Source: Acholeplasma sp. CAG:878 (GTDB lineage Bacteria > Bacillota_I > Bacilli_A > RF39 > UBA660). From it: a stretch of 64,000 bases of DNA. Below, in pieces: positions 53,564 to 61,406 of the stretch; the first letter of the stretch is position 1, and each line of letters starts with the position of its first letter. Under the pieces are notes generated by a model, which did no database searches, was not told the DNA's origin, and worked only from the letters and a program-made list of their open reading frames with translations. The stretch is from the NCBI GenBank assembly GCA_000432255.1, contig HF989903.1, forward strand, positions 1-64,000, in the 5' to 3' direction. The position numbers and the translations under genes were made by a program.

Positions 53564-54444
53564 TATATTTTGAAATATTTATACTTTGTATCTATTTGTC
53601 TAAGTTCTTCGCCTAAAACAATTCTTGGATTTATATGTTGATTTGTATAGAAAACTCGAGATGGTAGTTCTCCTAATGATTGGGCAACTCCAGATTTTGT
53701 TCTATTTCCCCAATAAACACCACCAGAAAGATTAGAAACTCTTTTTACAGCAACTGAATTTGTTGTTAGTCTATCAGTATTTACTGTAGGGACTGTAGCA
53801 AAAGAATAAGTAAATCTTCTGCAGTCTTTAATTGAAAAGTTATTTCGTCCAATTGTAATATTATTATTTTCAAAAGTTCTAACCTTATATATCATATCCC
53901 ATAGCATTGGTATTTGTGCATTGTCATTCCAATTTGTTTTGCATTGAATAATATTAATTTCTATTTTGTCAAAGTTTTGTGTAATAAAATTATTAATATT
54001 AGTTAAAATTGATGCTCCTTCTTCTTCAATATATTGACTTTCACTATCATCTGGGAATGTTATAGCAACAATATCAGCTTCCGTATTTGAAATAAAACTA
54101 CCATAATTTACAGTTATTGCATCCTTTATAGTTTGAGGTAATAAATTAACTACCGGTCTTACTACAACAGTTCTTGTTCCTATAGAACATAAATTAAGAT
54201 ACCAACAGACTAAATTCTCCCATATAGTTCCACCAGAAGATACAGCAGATTGGCTTCTACCAGCACTTGTTGACCTAAATATATCGCTTAAGTTAGCACC
54301 TAACTCGGTTAATTCATTAACACTTTTATTACTAATTCTTCTTCCGATTCTTTCTTTCCATGTTGGCCATACTGTTGCAAAAGATTGAACAGTAAATAAA
54401 TTATCAATTGCAAGTTTTCTATATTCTTCAATTAATTCGCTCAT
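53563..54444 (-). CDS. Putative type II restriction endonuclease
   Basis: About 293 residues from ATG 54444 (GGGTGAGA upstream). Residues about 135-175 hold NTEADIVAITFPD and later INIIQCKTNWNDNAQIPMLW, a D...(E/Q)-x-K PD-(D/E)XK-type site with Gln-Cys-Lys where Glu-x-Lys is usual. It is convergent with and adjacent to a C5 methyltransferase, the typical layout of a type II system. A Trp/Ser-rich N-terminus (FATVWPTWKERIGRR) may recognise DNA. No close named enzyme is recalled. Confidence 0.7.
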   Translation of the reverse strand: MSELIEEYRKLAIDNLFTVQSFATVWPTWKERIGRRISNKSVNELTELGANLSDIFRSTSAGRSQSAVSSGGTIWENLVCWYLNLCSIGTRTVVVRPVVNLLPQTIKDAITVNYGSFISNTEADIVAITFPDDSESQYIEEEGASILTNINNFITQNFDKIEINIIQCKTNWNDNAQIPMLWDMIYKVRTFENNNITIGRNNFSIKDCRRFTYSFATVPTVNTDRLTTNSVAVKRVSNLSGGVYWGNRTKSGVAQSLGELPSRVFYTNQHINPRIVLGEELRQIDTKYKYFKI

Positions 54445-54572
54445 AAATCTCACCCTGATTTAATTATAACACAATTTTTTGATATTTGTTGTAAGTAATT
54501 TGCTTTCTTAAAAAAATATTCATTCTAAACAAAAGGGCTCTTTTAATGATATAATGTTATTGGTGAAGTATT

Positions 54573-55427
54573 ATGCTGTATAAAAGTATTTTTGGAAGAA
54601 AGCCTAAAAAAGAAAATAAGAAAGAGTTTTGTCAAAGAATTGTTGAACTATTAAATCATATTGAGTATGTTAGTGATGGAAGCATATATAGTAATGGCTT
54701 TTATATGCTAAATGATATGTTTAGATTTAGTAATTTGAATAATGGCTATGTTGATATAGATGATTTATTAAATGAAAGTGATGAATCTTTTGAAAACATA
54801 TTTGATTTATGCAATTCAAATAATTATGAAATTACCGAAGAAGAAATATTAATTAATATAGACATAATTGTTAATTGTTTATTTAATTTTAAAGATAATA
54901 ATAATAGATATTTTTATAACAAGGAAAAAGCATTTGAAATTGTAGATATTATTGCGAGAGCAATAAAAGAATATTTGTTGGGCTACGGTTATGTATTAAG
55001 ATATGATGAAGAAAAAGAACAATTTTTTATCGTAGAAAATGATATTGCTATTGACCTTGATGAAATAGATGATATGAAATTAAAAAGTGAAATCATTAGT
55101 TATTATGATTATAAAAATGTTGATGACTTGGAAGAAAAGAAAAAAGTTATATTTTCTTTAATTAGTAAATTAGAAAGTAGAAAAAATGATATTAGTAAAA
55201 TAATGGGAAATAAAATTGCTGATATGTTTAGTAATTATGCTAATAATTTTAATTTAAGACATAATAATGTAGATGAAAATTATAAAAAATATTACAATAA
55301 ACAAATAGCCGATATGAATGAAGAAGAAATCTTAAAATGGTGGAATTATATTTTTGCTTTTATGATAAATGTATATTTGAATTTAAATAAATTAAAAGAT
55401 GTTAATATAAATGATAGCTATAAGTGA
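54573..55427 (+). CDS. Protein of unknown function on element 2
   Basis: 284 residues, acidic, very rich in Asp, Asn and Ile. No membrane segments or signal peptide. An N-terminal KSIFGRKPKKENKKEF stretch is basic and the rest is mostly helical (EKAFEIVDIIARAIKEYLLG near 115). It resembles abortive-infection-type cargo in composition and position (next to a restriction-modification pair), but no domain can be named. The stop is TGATAA. ATG 54573 follows TTGGTGAAG. A strong terminator follows. Confidence 0.6.
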   Translation: MLYKSIFGRKPKKENKKEFCQRIVELLNHIEYVSDGSIYSNGFYMLNDMFRFSNLNNGYVDIDDLLNESDESFENIFDLCNSNNYEITEEEILINIDIIVNCLFNFKDNNNRYFYNKEKAFEIVDIIARAIKEYLLGYGYVLRYDEEKEQFFIVENDIAIDLDEIDDMKLKSEIISYYDYKNVDDLEEKKKVIFSLISKLESRKNDISKIMGNKIADMFSNYANNFNLRHNNVDENYKKYYNKQIADMNEEEILKWWNYIFAFMINVYLNLNKLKDVNINDSYK

Positions 55428-55451
55428 TAATTAAAAATGTGTACTTTTATA

Positions 55452-55488
55452 AAGATTTAATTTTAATAAGAATTAAGTCTTTTTTTTA
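55452..55488 (+). terminator. Terminator
   Basis: AAGATTTAATT and AATTAAGTCTT form the stem with one mismatch, followed by eight T. Confidence 0.8.
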
Positions 55489-55616
55489 TTTATAAATGTG
55501 TATAAATCAATTTATAAATCTTTAAAAAGTTTTTTTCACATTTTTAAAGAAAAACCTTTTAAGAACGAAGTAAGTATCATATAATTAATCTTCATATGGT
55601 AAGGAGGTGGCATAAA

Positions 55617-55847
55617 GTGAAAGAAGAAGCATTAAGAAAAATTGTATCTTCAATATGTGATGATTATATTGATACACTTTTAACTGGTATAGAAGAAAAT
55701 GAAAAAGATTTTCCCTATACTCTTGCTTGTGCTAATTTTATTAGTGAATTAAAATCAAAAAATATCATTGTTAATTTATATACAACATTTGATATGCAAA
55801 TTGTAGATATGATATATCGAGAAACAAGCAATTATTTAGCAAGGTAG
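55617..55847 (+). CDS. Small helical protein upstream of resolvase
   Basis: 76 residues from GTG 55617 (AAGGAGG ten bases upstream). Acidic and helical, with CDDYIDTLLTGIEENEKDFP near the start. It ends 7 bases before the resolvase start and so is probably translated with it. No family recognised. Confidence 0.6.
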   Translation: MKEEALRKIVSSICDDYIDTLLTGIEENEKDFPYTLACANFISELKSKNIIVNLYTTFDMQIVDMIYRETSNYLAR

Positions 55848-55854
55848 GTACTAT

Positions 55855-56445
55855 ATGAAAAATAAAATATTTGGTTATGTTAGAGTTAGTAGTAAAGAAC
55901 AAAATGAAGATAGACAACTTATTGCTTTCAAAGAATTTGGTATTGATGAAAGAGATATTTATATAGACAAACAAAGTGGGAAAGATTTTAGTCGAGAACA
56001 ATATAATATTCTTAAATATATATTAAGAGAAAATGATGTTTTAGTAATTAAGAGTATTGATAGATTAGGTAGAAATTATAATATGATTATTGATGAGTGG
56101 AAAGATATTACAAAGAATATAAAAGCAGATATAGTTGTAATAGATATGCCATTATTAGATACTAGGAATAATAAAGATTTATTAGGAACATTTATTAGTG
56201 ATTTAATTTTACAAATATTATCTTATGTGGCAGAACAAGAAAGAACTTTTATTAGGCAAAGACAAAAAGAAGGTATAGCAGCAGCAAAGAATAATAATGT
56301 TAAGTTTGGAAGACCTAAAATAGAAAAATCACAAAATTTTGATATTGTGGTTGATAAGTGGAAAAATAAAGAAATCAAAACTAAAGAAGCAATAGAAATA
56401 CTAGGATTAAAACCTAATACATTTTATAATTTAGTTAAACAATAG
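55855..56445 (+). CDS. Small serine recombinase (resolvase/invertase)
   Basis: 196 residues. IFGYVRVSSKEQNEDRQLIA (about 4-23) holds the catalytic Ser. SGKDFSREQYNILKYILREND and VIKSIDRLGRNY (about 66) are further resolvase motifs. A long E helix (about 115-140, ILSYVAEQERTFIRQRQKEG) follows, and a C-terminal helix-turn-helix (KEAIEILGLKPNTFYNLVKQ). It could resolve element multimers or invert a segment; no inverted site pair was found by eye. ATG 55855 follows AGGTAGG. Confidence 0.93.
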   Translation: MKNKIFGYVRVSSKEQNEDRQLIAFKEFGIDERDIYIDKQSGKDFSREQYNILKYILRENDVLVIKSIDRLGRNYNMIIDEWKDITKNIKADIVVIDMPLLDTRNNKDLLGTFISDLILQILSYVAEQERTFIRQRQKEGIAAAKNNNVKFGRPKIEKSQNFDIVVDKWKNKEIKTKEAIEILGLKPNTFYNLVKQ

Positions 56446-56447
56446 TT

Positions 56448-57299
56448 TTATTTATTAGAGTGTAAAAAGTTATCAACATAGTTTTCATAATCAGTCATAT
56501 TTAATTTTTTAATACACTCTTTTTTTATTATATTTTTTTCATAATTATATTTATCAATATCATATTTATTTGAATTATTATGTAAATATTTTAACAGTTT
56601 TTCATCTTTCCTAGTAGCACTTTTATATTCCTTTGATTGATAAAGTAAATTAACAGCATTCTCACATATAGTTTGTTTATCATAAATAAAATTCATTCTA
56701 TAACAATATCTTTTGTTAGGTTTATTAGTAGCATAATACTTATTACATAATTCGCATTGTTTAATATAGTATGAAACATTAGAAGAAAATAAACAATCTA
56801 AAAACATATATAACAATTCAATATCATCTTTATAATTTCCTTCTTTATGAATAGTTAAATCAAATGTTCCACCATTATTATTTTTTACTTGTTGCTCTAA
56901 TAGATTAATTTTATTATTTTTAGGTAATGCCATATCTTTATCCCAAAAAACTAAATCTTTATCTTTTTTATTATTTGCATAATGTATAGTTATATTACTT
57001 TCATTAGATAATTTTATATTATGTTTTGTTATTCTTTTGCTAATAGGTGGAACTGTTATATTATGAGTTGCAATAAAACTAAAATAAGAATCTTTATCTA
57101 TTTTATCTTTGCCTAATTTTAATGAATAGTCATATATCTTATCAAGTTCATTGCTCGCAGAAGAAGAAAAATTATCAAAATAAGTAATAATATCATATAC
57201 CTTAAAAAAATTGTTATCATTAGTTTTATAACCGAATGAAATATAAGGTTTATTATTTTTGTTTGTGCTTAATTCTTCGCTATATCTAAAATAATACAT
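56448..57299 (-). CDS. Zinc-ribbon protein of mobile elements (DUF6076-like)
   Basis: 283 residues. A Cys cluster CELCNKYYATNKPNKRYC (about 187-204) with further Cys at CENAVNL is a small zinc-binding module of the type seen in integrative-element proteins. The N-terminal half is rich in Asn, Lys and Tyr with no membrane helix. It converges on the resolvase gene with only 2 bases between stops. ATG 57299 has a modest GAGAGATT site. Function unknown. Confidence 0.6.
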   Translation of the reverse strand: MYYFRYSEELSTNKNNKPYISFGYKTNDNNFFKVYDIITYFDNFSSSASNELDKIYDYSLKLGKDKIDKDSYFSFIATHNITVPPISKRITKHNIKLSNESNITIHYANNKKDKDLVFWDKDMALPKNNKINLLEQQVKNNNGGTFDLTIHKEGNYKDDIELLYMFLDCLFSSNVSYYIKQCELCNKYYATNKPNKRYCYRMNFIYDKQTICENAVNLLYQSKEYKSATRKDEKLLKYLHNNSNKYDIDKYNYEKNIIKKECIKKLNMTDYENYVDNFLHSNK

Positions 57300-57487
57300 A
57301 TTAATCTCTCGCTTTCAAAAAAATTTTCTTTATTTTAACATATGTCGGATAGTTTTGCAAAAAATATATTTTAAATTTCCTTATAACTTATTATCTTTTT
57401 TGCTATTCTTTTATTGCAAGCAGAAATTATAAATATTTTTTTCCTAGGATATAATTTTTGTTTAGCATAAGAAAGTGAGGAGTTTTT

Positions 57488-57907
57488 ATGAAAATAAAAA
57501 ATAAGGAAAATGTTATAGTTTTATCTTATTACAAAGAAGATAAATTAGATTTAAGTATAAAGGTAGAAGAAAAATTAAAAGAATATTGTGAGTATAAAAA
57601 TTATAAAGTATTAGAAATAATTAGAAAAATTTATCATAATAATATTGAAACAATACTTAATGATATAATTTCTATTAATCCGAAAGATATAAATAAAATA
57701 ATTATTTATGATATTAATGATATAGCAACTAGTGATAAAGAAATTGTTATGTTTGAGTCATTATTTAATATTGTTAATATAGAATTAGAAACAATTAATC
57801 AAGGTATTATTGGTAATAATTTAAAATCTAATTGCATTATAATTGATGATAATATTAAAGAACAAAATAAGCAATTCATTATTTGTGAAGATAGTCCGTT
57901 TGATTAA
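57488..57907 (+). CDS. Resolvase-like protein lacking catalytic residues
   Basis: 139 residues. The arrangement resembles the catalytic domain of serine recombinases: a first strand (NVIVLSYYKEDKLDLSIKVE), a helix with LKEYCEYKNYKVLEIIRKIY, and NKIIIYDINDIATSDKEIVMF where recombinases have the VxKLDRLSRN segment. The catalytic Ser, the Arg pair and the Asp-Arg-Leu segment are not conserved. There is no C-terminal DNA-binding domain. It lies upstream of the large recombinase and might modulate it, for example as a directionality factor. ATG 57488 follows GTGAGGAG. Confidence 0.5.
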   Translation: MKIKNKENVIVLSYYKEDKLDLSIKVEEKLKEYCEYKNYKVLEIIRKIYHNNIETILNDIISINPKDINKIIIYDINDIATSDKEIVMFESLFNIVNIELETINQGIIGNNLKSNCIIIDDNIKEQNKQFIICEDSPFD

Positions 57908-57955
57908 AAGTATTTTAAAATTTATTTAATCATAAATTTTATTAGGTGGTTAAGT

Positions 57956-58060
57956 ATGAAGATAGTAAATGTCTTTAATGAAAATGGGAAAACATTGCAA
58001 CAAATAATGGAAGAATTTTTAGTTGATTATTGCCTTGAAATTGGCTTTTTCAAAAAATAA
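57956..58060 (+). CDS. Small protein (34 residues) upstream of recombinase
   Basis: ATG 57956 follows TAGGTGG. MKIVNVFNENGKTLQQIMEE begins a 34-residue protein similar in size and pattern to the one at 33232, also directly upstream of a large serine recombinase. Probably a recombinase-linked accessory peptide; no known function. Confidence 0.5.
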   Translation: MKIVNVFNENGKTLQQIMEEFLVDYCLEIGFFKK

Positions 58061-58108
58061 TCTTATAATATATTTGTTAATGTGTTTTACCAAGAAAGGA
58101 GTAGAAAT

Positions 58109-59671
58109 TTGAAAAGTAAAACATATAACTGTGCTTTGTATATTAGACTATCTCGTGAAGATGGAGATAATATGGAAAGTGAAAGTATTAAAAATCAAAG
58201 AGACTTAATTCATATGTTTTTAGAAAGAACAGAAGAAAAATTAGTATATATTGATGAATATGTAGATGATGGTTTTACTGGCTCTAATTTTGATAGACCT
58301 TCTTGGAAAAAACTATTAACTGATATAGATAATGGTAAAGTTAATACTATTATTACCAAAGATTTATCTCGTATGGGTAGAGATTATATCTCAATGGGGG
58401 AATATATCGAAAGAATATTCCCCGAGAGAGGTATAAGATATATTGCTATAAATGATGATATTGATACCTTATATGAAACACCAGGATTAGAGTTTTTGCA
58501 ATTTAAATTAATGTTTAATGATTATTATTTAAAAGATACATCAAAGAAGATAAGAAAAATTGTAAGAGCAAAAAAAGAAAAAGGACAATTTTTAGGGTGG
58601 AAAGCTGTATATGGTTATAAGAAAGACCCTAATGATAAACATAAGTTAATTGTTGATGAAGAAGTAAGACCTATAATAGAAAGAATTTTTAATTTGGCAT
58701 TAGAGGGTAAAAGTCCAAGACAAATAGCTAATATTTTTTCTAATGAGAAAATACCAACTCCAAGTATTTATGCAAACTTAAATCGTGGTATAAAGTCCAC
58801 TGCTTATGAATTATGGTGTCCTAGAACTATTGAAGAAATGCTTATAAATGAAACCTATATTGGTAATTTGACACAAGGCAGAAGAAAGAAATTAAATTAT
58901 AAATCAAAAAAGGAAATTAGAACACCAAGAGAGGATTGGATAATTACTGAAAATACTCACGAGGCAATTATAGATAATGATACATTTTATACAGTCCAAG
59001 ATTTATTAAAGAAAAATAAGAATAAAGCAAATAGTAAAAATATGAAATTATTAAGTGGCTTTATGAGGTGTAAAGAGTGTGGTCATGCCATAGGTATAAA
59101 TAAAAGTAGTGATGGTAAAAGAGCATATTGCTGTTGTACTTATTATGTATCACATAGTAAATATGGTTTATGTACTCCTCATTCTTGCAACTATGATAAA
59201 TTAGAAAAAGCAGTTTTAGATAATATAAGGAATATGTGTAATGAGTATGTTGATAGTTCAACTTTTAAAGATAAGGTAGAACAAAGTAAAAAACAAAATG
59301 ATATTAGAGTTAAATTACAAAATGATATTAATGTATTAGATAAGAAAATTGCTAATAATTTAACATACATTGATAAGATATATGAAGATAAGTTAAAAGA
59401 TAATATTGATTTGGAAATGTTTAATCGCTTATCTTTAAAGTACAAAGAGGAAATAGAAATATTTAAAAATAAGAAATTAGAGTTAGAAGAAGAAATTAAT
59501 AGTATCGGAACAAATGAAACAGCAAAAGAAAAAGAAGATACATTAAAAAAGATAAAGGAATATTTATCTTTTGCTAAACCAAATAGAAATCTATTAGTCA
59601 ATTTGATTGATGAAATATTAATAAGTGAAGATAAGACAATAGAAATACATTATAAATTTAAATTAAACTAA
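58109..59671 (+). CDS. Large serine recombinase of element 2
   Basis: 520 residues from TTG 58109 (AAAGGAG eight bases upstream); the GTG at 58082 lies before the ribosome site. Catalytic motif ALYIRLSREDGDNMESESI with the Ser (about 14), DDGFTGSNFDRPSWKKL, KDLSRMGRDYISMG, recombinase domain GWKAVYGYKKDP and NETYIGNLTQGRR, zinc ribbon CKECGHAIGINKSS with later Cys, and a coiled coil (about 405-490). It is related to, but clearly different from, the element 1 recombinase, so the elements are of separate origin. Ends 92 bases from the border. Confidence 0.95.
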   Translation: MKSKTYNCALYIRLSREDGDNMESESIKNQRDLIHMFLERTEEKLVYIDEYVDDGFTGSNFDRPSWKKLLTDIDNGKVNTIITKDLSRMGRDYISMGEYIERIFPERGIRYIAINDDIDTLYETPGLEFLQFKLMFNDYYLKDTSKKIRKIVRAKKEKGQFLGWKAVYGYKKDPNDKHKLIVDEEVRPIIERIFNLALEGKSPRQIANIFSNEKIPTPSIYANLNRGIKSTAYELWCPRTIEEMLINETYIGNLTQGRRKKLNYKSKKEIRTPREDWIITENTHEAIIDNDTFYTVQDLLKKNKNKANSKNMKLLSGFMRCKECGHAIGINKSSDGKRAYCCCTYYVSHSKYGLCTPHSCNYDKLEKAVLDNIRNMCNEYVDSSTFKDKVEQSKKQNDIRVKLQNDINVLDKKIANNLTYIDKIYEDKLKDNIDLEMFNRLSLKYKEEIEIFKNKKLELEEEINSIGTNETAKEKEDTLKKIKEYLSFAKPNRNLLVNLIDEILISEDKTIEIHYKFKLN

Positions 59672-59702
59672 TATTATAAGTATAATAACCGATGGGTTAA
59701 AC

Positions 59703-59751
59703 GGCATTAAAACTTATAATAAATTTTTTGAAGAATTTTTATTATAAGTTT
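59703..59751. repeat. Element 2 right arm region
   Basis: A direct copy of the left arm with one change (GGCATTAAAACTTATAAT, 59703-59720) and an inverted ATTATAAGTTT (59741-59751), spaced by about 20 bases. The two form a hairpin and could also be the integrase's binding half-sites. Confidence 0.6.
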
Positions 59752-60197
59752 ACCATCCGATGTCCAATTCTACCACCGATAATAGTTTTACCTTTTAGGT
59801 TATTTAGAGTAAAATTATCGTATTTTTCTCTTGAAACTATAAAAGAACCATCTCTTTTAGTTAATCCTGCAAATGTAACTAAATAGTCTTTTTCTCCGTT
59901 GTTATAAACATAAATTGTTGCTTCACTACCACAAAAACCAATTTCAACATCACCTGATAAAACAGCAGCTGTTACTTTATCAGCGCCAGCAGCCAATATA
60001 ATTTCAACATCTAATCCTTCTTCTTCAAAATAGCCTAAAGCATGAGCTACATATTGTGGTGCGTAGAAGATACTGTGAGTAACTTCTGCAACTTTTACTT
60101 TTTTAAGTTTATTGTCATTAACATTAAAATGTTTAAATAAAACGATGCCAACAACTAATATAACTAAAATCATTGGCAAAATAAGTTTTTTCAACAT
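59742..60197 (-). pseudogene. SsuA/ThiY-like substrate-binding protein, N-terminal part (split by element 2)
   Basis: Starts MLKKLILPMILVILVVGIVL (membrane anchor or signal; no lipobox Cys) at ATG 60197 after GGAGGTATA. It continues with KVAEVTHSIFYAPQYVAHALG, the first lobe of SsuA/ThiY-type binding proteins, then GYFEEEGLDVEIILAAGADK and LKGKTIIGGRIG. After that the host codons end at the CC core (59764-59765) and the frame runs into element 2, ending HRMVNL. The matching half lies at 48750-49310. Its ABC partners (45501, 46282) are intact, so the importer lacks a complete receptor here. Confidence 0.9.
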
Positions 60198-60442
60198 ATT
60201 TTATACCTCCTCGTTTATTATATTCTAATAGTTTTGTTTTGTTAATGATTATATATAAATATATTATTAGTTGTTTTACTATAATAAGAAGAGTGTAGTT
60301 GTGGTTAAAAAAATTTAAAGATTGATTTAGTTAATTATTATGAAAATTTGATTTTAAACACATAGAGATTTTAGATAACAATGAAGAATTATATTGTTTT
60401 GACATCAAAATGTAAAATTAAAACTATTTTAATCTACTATTG

Positions 60443-60471
60443 TTTACCATATTTATTTTTTGTGTTATAAT
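60443..60471 (+). promoter_or_regulatory. Probable promoter of the zinc-ribbon membrane protein gene
   Basis: TTTACC (60443-60448) and TATAAT (60466-60471) with a 17-base spacer; the -35 is a weak match. The 314 bases between the binding-protein start (60197) and 60512 hold nothing else that I recognise. Confidence 0.55.
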
Positions 60472-60511
60472 CAAACTAATGACAAATAGTATTAAAAGAG
60501 GGAGTGATATA

Positions 60512-61357
60512 ATGATTTGTCCAAACTGTGGTGGAGAAAATACTGAAGGTTCTATATTTTGTGTTAAATGTGGAATTAATTTAAAAGAAACAACTACTCA
60601 AGATGAAATTAAAACAACTGAACCAAATCAAAAAAAAGAGCAATTGAATAATCAAAGTACTAATCAACAAAAGTTTGAAGAGGTTAAAAAAACAGCCGTA
60701 CATTATTTTAAATATGCAAAGGATGTTTTGTTAAATCCTTATAAGACTTTTAAAGAAAAAGAAACAAAATTAACAGAAACTAAAAATGCTTTAATATTTA
60801 GTGGAATATTAGCTGTAGTTATGATGTTAATAACATTATTAACAGCAATGATTACATCTATATTTGTTAAAGAATTAAGCGCGAAAACGCTTAAACTACA
60901 TACAGTGGTTAAATTTAGTAATTTAGGTGATTTAAACTATTTAGTTTTAATCGGAAGAAATTTATTAATTTATGCAGGAATTATTGCTGCAATTGCAGGA
61001 GTTTACTACATTGTTAGTTTAATTTTTAAGAAAGAATCTAAATTTACAAAATTATTATCTATTTCAGCAACGTCAATTATTCCTTTTATTGCTTTAGGAA
61101 TGATTCTATCACCTATACTTAGTTTGATTTGGACACCACTTTCAATAATTGCAAAAGTAGGTGGTCTAGTTTATTCAATTTTGGTTTTTATGAGTTTAAT
61201 AAAAGAAGAATTATCTTTTGAAACAAAAGATTTAGAAATTAAATTTCATCTTATTTGTTTAACAATTTTAGGAACAATTGGATATTATTTATACATCAAA
61301 TTATTTATGGCAGTTGTTAATAGTGGGTTAAATGATTTATTAAATATTTTCAAATAA
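60512..61357 (+). CDS. Zinc-ribbon membrane protein (Yip1-like)
   Basis: 281 residues from ATG 60512 (GAGGGAGTGAT upstream). The N-terminal zinc ribbon MICPNCGGENTEGSIFCVKC has two CxxC pairs (about residues 3-22). A charged linker follows and then about five hydrophobic helices (about 95-275, NALIFSGILAVVMMLITLLT first), in the manner of Yip1/DUF-type proteins that often pair with a zinc ribbon. Located at the membrane; function unknown. A terminator separates it from pcrA. Confidence 0.8.
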   Translation: MICPNCGGENTEGSIFCVKCGINLKETTTQDEIKTTEPNQKKEQLNNQSTNQQKFEEVKKTAVHYFKYAKDVLLNPYKTFKEKETKLTETKNALIFSGILAVVMMLITLLTAMITSIFVKELSAKTLKLHTVVKFSNLGDLNYLVLIGRNLLIYAGIIAAIAGVYYIVSLIFKKESKFTKLLSISATSIIPFIALGMILSPILSLIWTPLSIIAKVGGLVYSILVFMSLIKEELSFETKDLEIKFHLICLTILGTIGYYLYIKLFMAVVNSGLNDLLNIFK

Positions 61358-61383
61358 GAGTTTTAAAAAGAACTCTTTTTTGT
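61356..61383 (+). terminator. Terminator before pcrA
   Basis: AAGAGTTTT and AAGAACTCTT form the stem, followed by TTTTTT. It overlaps the stop codon of the zinc-ribbon gene. Confidence 0.75.
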
Positions 61384-61406
61384 TATAATTAGTAAGAGGT
61401 AATAAT

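Larger units (their letters stand above)
49315..59765. mobile_element. Element 2: large-serine-recombinase element with restriction-modification and macro-domain cargo
   Basis: The borders are read from the split binding-protein gene. Left flank ...CATACCA|CC|TCACCGG and right flank ...CCGATGT|CC|AATTCTACC share only CC (49315-49316 and 59764-59765). Removing 10,449 bases restores the codons for GGRIGGMPEM. ATTATAAGTTT/AAACTTATAAT inverted arms lie 12 bases inside each core (49329-49339 and 59741-59751), as in an attP of a serine integrase. Genes: HUH Rep, XRE, PD-(D/E)XK-like, macro domain, C5 methyltransferase, putative restriction enzyme, several unknowns, small resolvase, inactive resolvase-like protein, large recombinase. 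Confidence 0.88.

Noticed and set aside
57488..57907. Active small serine resolvase
   Set aside because: The catalytic Ser and Arg residues and the DNA-binding domain are absent.
49411..59671. Complete conjugative element
   Set aside because: There is a HUH Rep-like protein but no relaxase, coupling protein or type IV secretion gene in the interval.
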